A stretch of DNA of 64,000 nucleotides from JBPYCR01 sp051846915 (lineage in GTDB: Bacteria > Bacillota > Bacilli > Bacillales > Amphibacillaceae). Position 1 is the stretch's first letter. Every line of letters begins with the position of its first letter. This document shows positions 44,355 to 52,317 of this stretch, piece by piece. The position numbers were made by a program, and so were the translations under genes. Location: contig NZ_JBPYCR010000008.1 of NCBI RefSeq assembly GCF_051846915.1, forward strand, positions 1 through 64,000, in the 5' to 3' direction. The notes beneath the pieces were generated by a model, which was not told the DNA's origin, did no database searches, and saw only the letters and a list, made by a program, of their open reading frames with translations.

Positions 44355-44939
44355 ATGAAAATAATTAATACAAAACTAGATGGTGTGAAAATCCTGGAGC
44401 CGAAAGTATTTACGGATAACCGGGGTTTTTTTATGGAAAGTTTTAATTCAAAAACATTTACAGAATTAGGACTTCATTATGATTTTCTGCAAGATAATCA
44501 TTCGCTTTCTATGGATAAAGGTGTTATTCGCGGGCTTCATTACCAGCTTATTCCAATGGCGCAAACGAAGCTTGTTCGTGTGATAACGGGATCTATTTAT
44601 GATGTAGCTGTTGATATCCGAAAAGGCTCACCGACATTTGGTGAATGGGTAGGGGTTGAATTGGATGGTGATAACTTCCGGATGCTGCTCGTTCCACAAG
44701 GCTTTGCACACGGGTTTTGTACATTAGCCGAGAACACACATGTTCAATATAAAGTGGACGCGTATTATTCCGCAGAAAATGATCGGGGGATACGTTGGGA
44801 TGACCCCGCTCTTGCAATTAATTGGCCTGTAACAAATCCGATTTTATCGGAAAAGGACAGAAAACAGCCTTTATTAAAAGAAGCAACAATGAACTTTACC
44901 TTTGAAAACCGGGCAGATGTTCAGCAAAAAGCCCTATGA
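44355..44939 (+). CDS. rmlC: dTDP-4-dehydrorhamnose 3,5-epimerase-like
   Basis: A 194-residue cupin-like RmlC. Markers: FTDNRGFFMESF, GVIRGLHYQ (about residues 57-65, containing the catalytic His), YDVAVDIRKGSPTFG and GFAHGFCTL. It epimerises dTDP-4-keto-6-deoxyglucose at C3 and C5 or acts at only one of them. The ribosome site is AAGGGTGAT with start ATG 44355. Next genes are not the usual RmlD. Confidence 0.92.
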   Translation: MKIINTKLDGVKILEPKVFTDNRGFFMESFNSKTFTELGLHYDFLQDNHSLSMDKGVIRGLHYQLIPMAQTKLVRVITGSIYDVAVDIRKGSPTFGEWVGVELDGDNFRMLLVPQGFAHGFCTLAENTHVQYKVDAYYSAENDRGIRWDDPALAINWPVTNPILSEKDRKQPLLKEATMNFTFENRADVQQKAL

Positions 44940-45085
44940 TTAATTTGCAATTTGTGGTGGGATAAATTGAGAAGTTGTGTGTTTACTGCTGTAATTTTGA
45001 GCTATGTTGCCGATCAAATGTTGGAAAAACAAAGACAGCATGTAATAAATGAAAATGGAAGTATTATCGAGGAGGGGAAGTTATT

Positions 45086-46141
45086 ATGCAGCATGTACTC
45101 GTGACAGGTGCCGGTGGCTATATTGGGAGTGTATTGGTGCCGAAATTACTGGATAGAGGTTATCGTGTTACAGCAATTGATCGTTTTTACTTTGGATTGG
45201 ATAAACTTGTACCACATTCAAATTTGACGATGTTGCAGGAAGATTGCCGTCATTTAACAGAGGAACATTTTTCGACAGTGGATGTTGTGATAGATTTGGT
45301 TGCCATTTCTAATGACCCATCAGGTGAAATGTTTAAGGAAGTGACATATGAAATTAACCATTCTGCGAGGGTTCGTGCAGCAACGCTTGCAAAAAAGATG
45401 GGCGTCAGGCAGTATATTTTACCATCCTCATGTAGTATTTACGGATTTCAGGATCGAGAAGTCATCGTTGATGAAGTAGCAAATACAAATCCTTTAACTG
45501 TTTATGCGAAAGCAAATGAAAAGGCAGAGCAAGACGTTCTTCCGCTTGCGGATAATTACTTTTCGGTTACTGTTTTACGTCAGGCGACTGTTTATGGTCC
45601 TTCCCCACGAATGCGTTTTGATCTTGCGGTAAATGGAATGGCATTCGGCGCATGGGAAAAGGGAGTTATTCCTTTGATGCGAGATGGATCGCAGTGGCGG
45701 CCGATGGTACACGTCGAGGATACGACAGATGTCATGTGTTTACTGCTGGAAACGGATCCGGAGCTTATTAACGGGGAAATATTTAATGTAGGATCCAACC
45801 GAAATAATTATCAGCTTGGCGAGCTTGCACAAGAAATAGCAACCGCATTGCCAATTGAAGTTAAAGTTGATTGGTATGGCGAGCCAGATCATCGTTCCTA
45901 TCGGGTGGATTTTGGAAAAATTGAAGAAAGACTTGGGTGGAAGGCAAAATATACGGCAGCAGATGGCGCGTTGCAAATATACAAGGCGCTAGAAAACGGT
46001 ACACTCGAAAAAACAGAGCAAACGATCACGTTAAATTGGTATAAGCAATTAGTGAAATGGGAGCGCATTGTGAAGCAAGTAGATAAATATGGAGGCATTT
46101 TAGAGATAGAAAAGGCGGGGTCGTTCGCGTCAATGCAATAA
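45086..46141 (+). CDS. NAD-dependent epimerase/dehydratase (extended SDR)
   Basis: A 351-residue extended short-chain dehydrogenase. VTGAGGYIGSVLVP binds NAD; the catalytic strand has LPSSCSIYG (about residues 112-120). The usual YxxxK reads YAKANEK (about 145-151), so no Lys stands four residues after Tyr, though one is at +2 and one at +6. A strong GGAGGGG ribosome site precedes the start. It may replace RmlB or RmlD in an unusual dTDP-sugar branch together with its neighbours. Confidence 0.82.
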   Translation: MQHVLVTGAGGYIGSVLVPKLLDRGYRVTAIDRFYFGLDKLVPHSNLTMLQEDCRHLTEEHFSTVDVVIDLVAISNDPSGEMFKEVTYEINHSARVRAATLAKKMGVRQYILPSSCSIYGFQDREVIVDEVANTNPLTVYAKANEKAEQDVLPLADNYFSVTVLRQATVYGPSPRMRFDLAVNGMAFGAWEKGVIPLMRDGSQWRPMVHVEDTTDVMCLLLETDPELINGEIFNVGSNRNNYQLGELAQEIATALPIEVKVDWYGEPDHRSYRVDFGKIEERLGWKAKYTAADGALQIYKALENGTLEKTEQTITLNWYKQLVKWERIVKQVDKYGGILEIEKAGSFASMQ

Positions 46142-46212
46142 AATTAATGTTTTATAATATGTTTAAATTTTGCAGCTATATCTTTTGAAGATGCTGCTAT
46201 GGAGGGAAATTT

Positions 46213-47370
46213 ATGCGCAAAATTACGAAGATTGGAATCGCTGGAACAGGGTTGATTGGAAAAGGATTAGCTTATGAAATTGAAAAACAAACCGAAATGG
46301 AGCTGGCGAAAGTGCTTACTCGCCGAGATTTAAGTACAATGGAAGGCTACCCGTTTCCTAACGTTTTAACGAACGATGTAAAAGAACTCACGGAAAGCTG
46401 TGATTTGATTGTGGAATGTAGTGGAGACGTTATCTATGGAACGGAAGTTATTGACAAAGCAATAAACGCATCTCTTCCTGTCATTACAATGAATGCGGAA
46501 CTTCAAGTGACGACGGGTTCCTATTTTGCGCGGAGAGGATTTATTACTGAGGCAGAAGGAGATCAGCCAGGCTGTTTGGCCGCATTACATGAAAATGTTG
46601 TTCAAATGGGCTTTAAGCCATTAGTTTATGGAAATATAAAAGGCTTCTTAAAATTGGATCCGAATCCAGAGGATATGGTATATTGGTCCAAAAGAAACGG
46701 TGTACGTCTTGATATGACGACTTCCTTCACGGACGGAACGAAAGTCCAGATTGAACAAGCGCTCGTTGCCAATGGGTTAGGAGCAGGAATTGCTGAGGAC
46801 GGATTGCTTGCACCGGCATCTGATGATTTAAATGAAACAGGAGCAGAGCTTGCCGAAGAAGCAAAGCGATTAAACCATGCGATTTGTGAATTTGTATTAG
46901 CTCCTAAAGCGCCACCAGGAGTATTTATTACAGCGGAGCACGATCCGCGTCAAAAGGATACGCTTCGTTATTATAAAATGGGAGAAGGTCCGTATTATAC
47001 GCTTTTACAAAACTATCACCTGTGCCATCTGGAAATCGTAAAAACGATTAAACGTGTTATTAATGGCGGTGGCGTATTATTAAATAATGGCGAAAGTCCT
47101 AAATTCAGTGTTGCGGCAATTGCGAAGAATGGTTTACAACCTGGGGAGAAAATTGATAAAGGAATCGGCAGTTTTCAAGTGCGGGGGGAAGCAGTGGACA
47201 TGACGAGCAACAACAATCATGTACCTATTGGTTTACTTGTCGATGCTGTAATAAAGCAATCTGTTGAGGCGGGCAAGGTTGTTACATTTGAAGATGTAGA
47301 GCTTCCGGATAGTCTAGCTTTACGTGCGTGGCAGGAGACGATGCAGGAAAAAACGGTTGTTACGAAATAG
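46213..47370 (+). CDS. Homoserine-dehydrogenase-like oxidoreductase with SAF domain (COG4091 type)
   Basis: A 385-residue protein: N-terminal Rossmann fold (IGIAGTGLIGKGLAYEIEK), a catalytic domain, and a C-terminal SAF-like domain (about residues 295-375, with FSVAAIAKNGLQPGEKIDKG). This is the architecture of the predicted homoserine-dehydrogenase-like COG4091 group. Its place after rmlA, rmlC and an SDR suggests a role in an unusual, possibly branched-chain, nucleotide sugar rather than amino acid synthesis. That role is inference. Confidence 0.75.
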   Translation: MRKITKIGIAGTGLIGKGLAYEIEKQTEMELAKVLTRRDLSTMEGYPFPNVLTNDVKELTESCDLIVECSGDVIYGTEVIDKAINASLPVITMNAELQVTTGSYFARRGFITEAEGDQPGCLAALHENVVQMGFKPLVYGNIKGFLKLDPNPEDMVYWSKRNGVRLDMTTSFTDGTKVQIEQALVANGLGAGIAEDGLLAPASDDLNETGAELAEEAKRLNHAICEFVLAPKAPPGVFITAEHDPRQKDTLRYYKMGEGPYYTLLQNYHLCHLEIVKTIKRVINGGGVLLNNGESPKFSVAAIAKNGLQPGEKIDKGIGSFQVRGEAVDMTSNNNHVPIGLLVDAVIKQSVEAGKVVTFEDVELPDSLALRAWQETMQEKTVVTK

Positions 47371-47391
47371 TATTAGGAGGACTGTTGTAGA

Positions 47392-48108
47392 ATGAACATT
47401 GCCTTTATTGCGGATATACATGGTAATGCAACGGCTTTAGAAGCTGTATTGGCCGACATTGAAAAGAAACAGGTAGATCAAATTGCTGTATTGGGCGATA
47501 TTTGTTTTCGAGGTGTGGATCCCCTAAGATCCCTTGAGTTAATTCGATCTCTTCATGCGCACGTTATTAAAGGGAATGCGGAAGAGTGGTTGGTTAGAGG
47601 AATAAACGCTGGGGAAGTTCCGGATGAAGCACTTGAGGGAATGACGCAGGAGCTGAAGTGGTCCACTTCCAAATTAGACGAAGAAAATATGACGTATTTA
47701 AAAAATTTGCCGACAGAGTTGAACATAGAAGCTAACGGGTTCAGGATACACGCTTTTCATGCAACACCTGACAGCTTGTTCGATATCGTATTACCAGATG
47801 CAACGAATCAAGAATTAAATGAAAAATTCACTAGACCAAATGCCGATATGTGTATTTATGGGCACATTCATAAACCGTATGTTCGTTATACAGATGGAAA
47901 GTGCGTGGTGAATACAGGAAGTGTTGGCTTGCCTTTTGATGGGATGGATAAAGCATCTTATGCATTGGTTAAAGTCGAAGATAATTCGATAACGGCTTCC
48001 ATTAATAGGGTTACTTATGATGTCCAAGGTGTAATATCACAAATTAAAAAATCAGATTATCCGAGTAAACATACCCTCATCCAATTGTTAAAAAATGCGG
48101 GTGCTTAA
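47392..48108 (+). CDS. Calcineurin-like metallophosphoesterase
   Basis: A 238-residue protein with the metallophosphoesterase motifs IADIHGN (about residues 6-12), LGDICFRG (about 34-41), KGNAEEW (His of GNH[ED] replaced by Ala), FHATPDS and YGHIHKPY (about 157-164). It is in the sugar-nucleotide unit, 22 nt after the SAF oxidoreductase and before the RiPP promoter. Substrate unknown; it could remove phosphate from a sugar or phosphopeptide. Confidence 0.82.
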   Translation: MNIAFIADIHGNATALEAVLADIEKKQVDQIAVLGDICFRGVDPLRSLELIRSLHAHVIKGNAEEWLVRGINAGEVPDEALEGMTQELKWSTSKLDEENMTYLKNLPTELNIEANGFRIHAFHATPDSLFDIVLPDATNQELNEKFTRPNADMCIYGHIHKPYVRYTDGKCVVNTGSVGLPFDGMDKASYALVKVEDNSITASINRVTYDVQGVISQIKKSDYPSKHTLIQLLKNAGA

Positions 48109-48123
48109 AAGGTAAAATAAGTA

Positions 48124-48152
48124 TTGACATTTAGAAAGTTTTCGTTCATATT
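48124..48152 (+). promoter_or_regulatory. Promoter of the RiPP cluster
   Basis: TTGACA (48124-48129) and CATATT (48147-48152) are 17 nt apart. The start would be near 48159, so the SinR-like site at 48164 lies just inside the transcript, as at the first precursor promoter. Confidence 0.55.
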
Positions 48153-48163
48153 AATAATAAGTC

Positions 48164-48179
48164 GTTCTTTATTAAGCAC
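48164..48179. promoter_or_regulatory. SinR-like operator, RiPP cluster (first)
   Basis: GTTCTTTATTAAGCAC matches the eps spacer site at 13 of 16 positions and contains a perfect SinR core GTTCTTT on the plus strand. Confidence 0.55.
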
Positions 48180-48212
48180 ATAATTGAATCTGCATATTTT
48201 TTTGGATTTATA

Positions 48213-48228
48213 GTTCTATATAAAGAAC
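48213..48228. promoter_or_regulatory. SinR-like operator, RiPP cluster (second)
   Basis: GTTCTATATAAAGAAC is an inverted repeat, with GTTCTTT on the minus strand and GTTCTAT on the plus strand. It is 49 nt from the first site (start to start), close to the 51 nt seen for the eps pair. Confidence 0.65.
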
Positions 48229-48293
48229 GATTATATTAAACCTTTTATTCAGCATATGGAACATGTACGACGAACCGGGGGGAGGTGATGTCC

Positions 48294-49223
48294 ATGGTAC
48301 AGCTTGAAAGAAAAATGAAAACAGTTTATAAAGCCTTTGGATTGACACTGACGGGGGACTTTCACTTTCCACAACTTCCGGATGTACAAACGAACGTTCC
48401 ACTATCAGATGTGTTTATCATCCAAGCGGATTTACGCTCCTTATGGAAAGAATGGGCAAAGCCGAATGATATATTTGTTTATCACGAAGACTTTGTTATG
48501 TTCCGCGCCCCCGGTGTCGCTATTTATTTAATAAAGAATGGAACAGAAATATTCGTGTCTCCAATGGATGGAACGGATGAAGATAAAGTTCGCTTTTTTA
48601 TACTCGGTACGTGCATGGGCGTGATCCTTCTGCAAAGAAAAGTTCTCCCGCTGCATGGAAGTGCAGTCGTAATAGATAGCAAAGCGTATGCAATTGTAGG
48701 CGATTCAGGAGCGGGAAAATCAACGCTGGCAGCTGCATTTATGGAAAAAGGGCATCCATTGCTCAGTGATGACGTCATACCTGTTACATTCTCAGAAGAA
48801 CATGTTCCAATCGTCCACCCAGCATATCCACAACAAAAAATGTGGCTGAACAGTATGGAAGCCTTTGGTATGGAGAAGGAGGATTGTCTTCCTATTTTCA
48901 ATCGACAGGATAAATATACTGTACGGGTTGAGGATAATTTTGCGGAGATTGCTGTACCTTTGGCTGGCGTCTTCGAGTTAACCAAAATAGATAACAATGC
49001 TATCGAAATGAGTCCTGTTCATTCAAGTTTGAACGCATTGCATTTGCTATTCCGACATACATATCGTTCGTTCTTAGTAAATCGATTAAATCTGTCAGCA
49101 TGGCACTTTCAGTATACGACAAAACTAGCAAGTCAGGTAAACGTCTATCAATTACATCGACCAACAGCGCGGTTCACTGCATATGAATTGGCTGATTGTA
49201 TTCTGGAAGAAGTGAGTGAGTAA
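48294..49223 (+). CDS. HPr-kinase-like peptide kinase 1 (PadeK/ThcoK type)
   Basis: A 309-residue kinase related to the C-terminal domain of HPr kinase and to the lasso-peptide tailoring kinases that phosphorylate the last Ser of paeninodin-type peptides. Walker A is GDSGAGKST (about residues 136-144), preceded by LPLHGSAV with a conserved His; LLSDDVIPV (about 156-164) holds the acidic pair. The ribosome site GGGGGGAGG fits ATG 48294; GTG 48285 and ATG 48288 lie too close. The gene is first in the RiPP operon, right before precursor 2. Confidence 0.85.
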   Translation: MVQLERKMKTVYKAFGLTLTGDFHFPQLPDVQTNVPLSDVFIIQADLRSLWKEWAKPNDIFVYHEDFVMFRAPGVAIYLIKNGTEIFVSPMDGTDEDKVRFFILGTCMGVILLQRKVLPLHGSAVVIDSKAYAIVGDSGAGKSTLAAAFMEKGHPLLSDDVIPVTFSEEHVPIVHPAYPQQKMWLNSMEAFGMEKEDCLPIFNRQDKYTVRVEDNFAEIAVPLAGVFELTKIDNNAIEMSPVHSSLNALHLLFRHTYRSFLVNRLNLSAWHFQYTTKLASQVNVYQLHRPTARFTAYELADCILEEVSE

Positions 49224-49256
49224 GTGAAAAACAGAAAGGTAAAGGAGGTGATTTTA

Positions 49257-49394
49257 GTGAAAAAGACATGGGAAAAACCAACCCTCGATACATTAGAGAT
49301 GAAAATGACGAAGTTTAATGTATCAATTATGGGCGGTGATAGTGACAGCAGTGGCGATTCTTGGGATTCGGATGGCGACGGGATGGGAAGCTAA
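49257..49394 (+). CDS. Lasso-peptide-like precursor 2
   Basis: A 45-residue peptide from GTG 49257, with AAAGGAGGTG ahead. The leader (first residues MKKTWEKPTLDTLEMKMTK with GTG read as Met) has W-x-x-P-x-L and Thr18 two residues before a cut after K19. The core would start at Phe20 and has Asp28 as its ninth residue, suiting a nine-residue ring. The tail is rich in Asp, Ser and Gly (DSWDSDGDGMGS) and ends in Ser45, the expected phosphorylation site. It has the same length as precursor 1 (9541) and a related leader. It stands between two kinase genes, but no cyclase gene is present. Confidence 0.78.
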   Translation: MKKTWEKPTLDTLEMKMTKFNVSIMGGDSDSSGDSWDSDGDGMGS

Positions 49395-49421
49395 AGTTCG
49401 AGGTTACAATTAGAACTACAT

Positions 49422-49450
49422 AAGCCGTCTTAGGTTCTAAGGCGGCTTTG
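49422..49450 (+). terminator. Stem-loop after precursor 2 (attenuator)
   Basis: AAGCCGTCTTAG (49422-49433) pairs with CTAAGGCGGCTT (49437-49448), one G-U pair, 3-nt loop, then TTG. The short T run suggests partial termination that would keep precursor message in excess over the enzymes. Confidence 0.6.
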
Positions 49451-49469
49451 TAAAATAGGGGGGATCGAA

Positions 49470-50429
49470 GTGGGAAACGGTCCGTACATATACAAAGCAT
49501 TTGGTTTAACGATTGCGAGTGAATTTTATTTGCCGGAACTTGTAGCTGCAGAAAACAGAAGCACGGTTGATCTAGTGATCGAAAAAAGGAATTTAACATC
49601 TGTATGGGAAAAAGTAAAACAAGATGAAAAACGGTTTCTTGTTCACGATAACATTTGTTATTTTGAAGTTCCGGGACTTGCTATTTATTCTATTGAAGAC
49701 GGGAAGCGTATTTGCGTTACGCCGCTCATGGATGCGGAAGAAGACCGTATTCGGATTTATTTGCTCAGCTCTTGTATGGCAGCTGTTCTAATTCAACGTC
49801 AGATTCTACCCATGCATGGCAGTGCGATTGAAATCGACGGAAAAGCTTATGGCATTGTAGGACGATCCGGTGCAGGGAAATCAACCATTGCTTCCGCCTT
49901 CTTGCAAAAAGGGTTTCGCTTAATTTCGGATGATCTTCTGCCAATTACATTTACGGAGGCGAATACACCGGTCATAACGCCTGCTTTTCCACATCAGAAA
50001 TTGTGGGAAGAGAGTCTGCATAACTATGAACTGGATACTAATCATTATCAACCACTTGTCCGTAATGGAAGGAAATATGCTATTCCGGTAAATCAGCAAT
50101 TTGTAAATCAGCCTTTACCCCTTCATGGCATTATCGAACTCGTTAAAACAGAAGAGCCGTCGATTGACTGGAATCCTGTTAATAAATTTGAACGGTTGAG
50201 GCTGCTTTATAAACATACATTCCGAAAGTCGATCTTGTTCCAATATGATCTAATTGAATGGCATTTTGAAGCGATGTCAAAATTGTCGAACCAAATAACC
50301 ATTCATCAGATAAAAAGGCCAACTAATCGATTTACCCCTTATGAATTAGCTGATATTGTGCTTCATCATATAAAAACAGGAGGAGAACGAGAAAATGAAG
50401 AACAATTTATTGCTCCATCAATTCGTTAG
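49470..50429 (+). CDS. HPr-kinase-like peptide kinase 2
   Basis: A 319-residue paralogue of the kinase at 48294, similar along the whole length (shared YKAFGLT, F/Y-x-x-PGxAIY, P-M/L-HGSA, and R-x-T-x-YELAD near the end). Walker A is GRSGAGKST (131-139), His116 lies in PMHGSA, and LISDDLLPI (about 151-159) has the acidic pair. The start is GTG with GGGGGG ahead. Two intact kinases in one cluster may serve two precursors or add more than one phosphate. Overlaps the B1 gene by 35 nt. Confidence 0.84.
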   Translation: MGNGPYIYKAFGLTIASEFYLPELVAAENRSTVDLVIEKRNLTSVWEKVKQDEKRFLVHDNICYFEVPGLAIYSIEDGKRICVTPLMDAEEDRIRIYLLSSCMAAVLIQRQILPMHGSAIEIDGKAYGIVGRSGAGKSTIASAFLQKGFRLISDDLLPITFTEANTPVITPAFPHQKLWEESLHNYELDTNHYQPLVRNGRKYAIPVNQQFVNQPLPLHGIIELVKTEEPSIDWNPVNKFERLRLLYKHTFRKSILFQYDLIEWHFEAMSKLSNQITIHQIKRPTNRFTPYELADIVLHHIKTGGERENEEQFIAPSIR

Positions 50430-50691
50430 CCAAGTAGACGGAAATGTTGTTAGTGACATGGACGGTGAAAAGGTCATGCTCAGTATCGCCAATAATAAGT
50501 ATTATAACCTTGGTGCAATAGGTGGCGTTATCTGGGAACAGATGGAACATTCCATAAGTATTCAGGCACTGATAGATCGATTGCAATCCTTATACGAAGT
50601 GGAAACAGACGTGTGTGAAAAAGAAGTGATGACCTTTTTAAACCACTTGTTGGAGGAAAACCTTATCCATCTGGAAGAGAGTCCTGTTTAA
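50395..50691 (+). CDS. PqqD-like lasso B1 protein (RiPP recognition element)
   Basis: A 98-residue PqqD-family protein. VMLSIANNKYYNLGAIGGVI and WEQMEHSISIQALIDRL show the winged-helix RRE fold that binds the leader peptide and presents it to the B2 protease. The start at 50395 is preceded by AGGAGG inside the kinase-2 frame. It directly precedes the B2 gene, the standard order in Gram-positive lasso clusters. Confidence 0.88.
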   Translation: MKNNLLLHQFVSQVDGNVVSDMDGEKVMLSIANNKYYNLGAIGGVIWEQMEHSISIQALIDRLQSLYEVETDVCEKEVMTFLNHLLEENLIHLEESPV

Positions 50692-50692
50692 T

Positions 50693-51157
50693 ATGGTAGC
50701 TAATAAAATGAAGCTTTTTTTATTATTGGATTGGAAAAGAAAGCTTACTTTAGTTGAAGCTTACTTTTGTCTTGCCTTGGCACGGATCATTAAGCTGTTC
50801 CCTTTGTCACGCACAGCATCATTATTAGGGGAAAGGTCGGTGGAAACAGGCTTAACTGTTCATCAAAGGGAAAAAGAACAACTTTCCGTTATATCGGAGT
50901 CCATTCACATGATGTGTCGATATACCTTTTGGGAAAGTGAATGTTTGGTACGGGCGATTGCAGCTCAAATGATGATTCATCGGCGAAATATAGCGAGTAC
51001 CCTTTATCTCGGAACAGGGAAAGATGAAACGGGAGAGCTAACGGCCCATGCTTGGTTACGGAGCGGTCCTTATTATATAACTGGTGGAGAAGGTAGAGAA
51101 ACGTTTACAACAGTAGCAATGTTCGCAAAAGAGCCAAATGGAGTTGAAAAGGGATGA
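50693..51157 (+). CDS. Lasso-type B2 leader peptidase (transglutaminase-like)
   Basis: A 154-residue lasso-peptide B2-type protease. The catalytic Cys is in WESECLVRAIAAQMM (Cys84) and the His in TAHAWLRSG (His119); the third acidic residue is not obvious. It would cut the leader after the residue following Thr18. It overlaps the next gene by 4 nt. In lasso clusters B1 and B2 act together with a cyclase (C), which is missing here. Confidence 0.86.
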   Translation: MVANKMKLFLLLDWKRKLTLVEAYFCLALARIIKLFPLSRTASLLGERSVETGLTVHQREKEQLSVISESIHMMCRYTFWESECLVRAIAAQMMIHRRNIASTLYLGTGKDETGELTAHAWLRSGPYYITGGEGRETFTTVAMFAKEPNGVEKG

Positions 51158-52317
51158 ATAAAACATTGAAATTGGAACGTGTTCCATCAGAATTGAAGTA
51201 TATTTTAACATTGCTTGCGGAGCCTGAAATTGATGGATACACATTTGAATCGCTTGATTGGAAAGCTTTTTTAAAGCAAGTAAAACACCATCGTATATTT
51301 CCACTTTTATACCCTAAAATAAAAAATATTGACTATGTCCCTAATTATGTCAAACATTCCATGAAGCGTCTCTATGAAAAAAATACATTTCAGATGCTAT
51401 CTATGTGTGCGGATATCGAACAAATAAACCGCATATTTACAGGTCATCATATCCGTGTACTATTTATGAAAGGCCCAGTACTGGCACAGCAATTGTACGG
51501 AGAAATCTCCAACCGAACATCGAGCGATATTGACGTACTCATTCCGATTGACAAGCTAGCAATTGCTGAAAAGGCACTTGTCGAAAATGGGTATGAAAAG
51601 CATGATTATATCGAAACGGTGCTTGGTGATTGGAAGTGGCGACACCATCATGTTACATATTTTCACGCGGAAGAGAATAAAAAAGTGGAAGTTCATTGGA
51701 GATTAAATCCAGGACCGTCCAAGGAACCTAGCTTCACAGAATTATGGGAAAACCGGTGCAATATCAACATGTTCGGGTCATCTGTTTATACATTAAACGA
51801 AGAATATTTGTTTTTATTTCTCATTATGCATGGTGCACGTCATGGGTGGTCGCGTCTCCGCTGGCTTTACGATATAGGGCAGTTGGTCGAACGAAAGCCG
51901 GATTGGCAAACTATTTCCAAGCTGCTTAAAAAATATGATGCTATTAAGATTGGTGGCCAAGCACTTTATTTGATGAATGTATTATTTTCAACCAGTGAAC
52001 AATCCATGAAATTGCATCCTCGCTCTCACCAACTTGCCCAGTCAACTGTTTTTTACTTAGAGTCAATGATCAATTTACACCATTATCCTATTCCAGAAAA
52101 AGTGTCAGACTATCACGCCTCTTACCTATTTTCGAACATGTCATTCAAGCAAAAGGTGCTTTTTTTATTAAGCTTTTTATACCCGTATCCGGAAGACAAG
52201 GAAACATTGCCTTTACCAAATGGATTTCACTTTTTATATTTTGGATTACGACCTTTTTTAGCGTTGGGGCGAAAACTGAAGAAAAATGCAGTTACGCAAG
52301 GAGCGGACTCGGTATGA
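51154..52317 (+). CDS. Nucleotidyltransferase-family protein (PsmN/PadeN type)
   Basis: A 387-residue protein of the NTP_transf_5 type, with FMKGPVLAQQLYG and SSDIDVLIP (about residues 128-136), the D-x-D of the nucleotidyltransferase fold, and an E-V-H-W motif (about 178-181). A related gene in the pseudomycoidin cluster attaches sugar to the phosphorylated C-terminus. In this cluster it may extend the phosphate on the C-terminal Ser with sugar units. That reaction is inferred from family and position. Confidence 0.78.
   Translation: MNKTLKLERVPSELKYILTLLAEPEIDGYTFESLDWKAFLKQVKHHRIFPLLYPKIKNIDYVPNYVKHSMKRLYEKNTFQMLSMCADIEQINRIFTGHHIRVLFMKGPVLAQQLYGEISNRTSSDIDVLIPIDKLAIAEKALVENGYEKHDYIETVLGDWKWRHHHVTYFHAEENKKVEVHWRLNPGPSKEPSFTELWENRCNINMFGSSVYTLNEEYLFLFLIMHGARHGWSRLRWLYDIGQLVERKPDWQTISKLLKKYDAIKIGGQALYLMNVLFSTSEQSMKLHPRSHQLAQSTVFYLESMINLHHYPIPEKVSDYHASYLFSNMSFKQKVLFLLSFLYPYPEDKETLPLPNGFHFLYFGLRPFLALGRKLKKNAVTQGADSV

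Noticed and set aside
44967..45104. 45-codon frame from TTG between rmlC and the SDR gene, with GGTGGG ahead
   Set aside because: It is short, overlaps the next gene start, has no recognisable features, and could be chance in a 146-nt gap.
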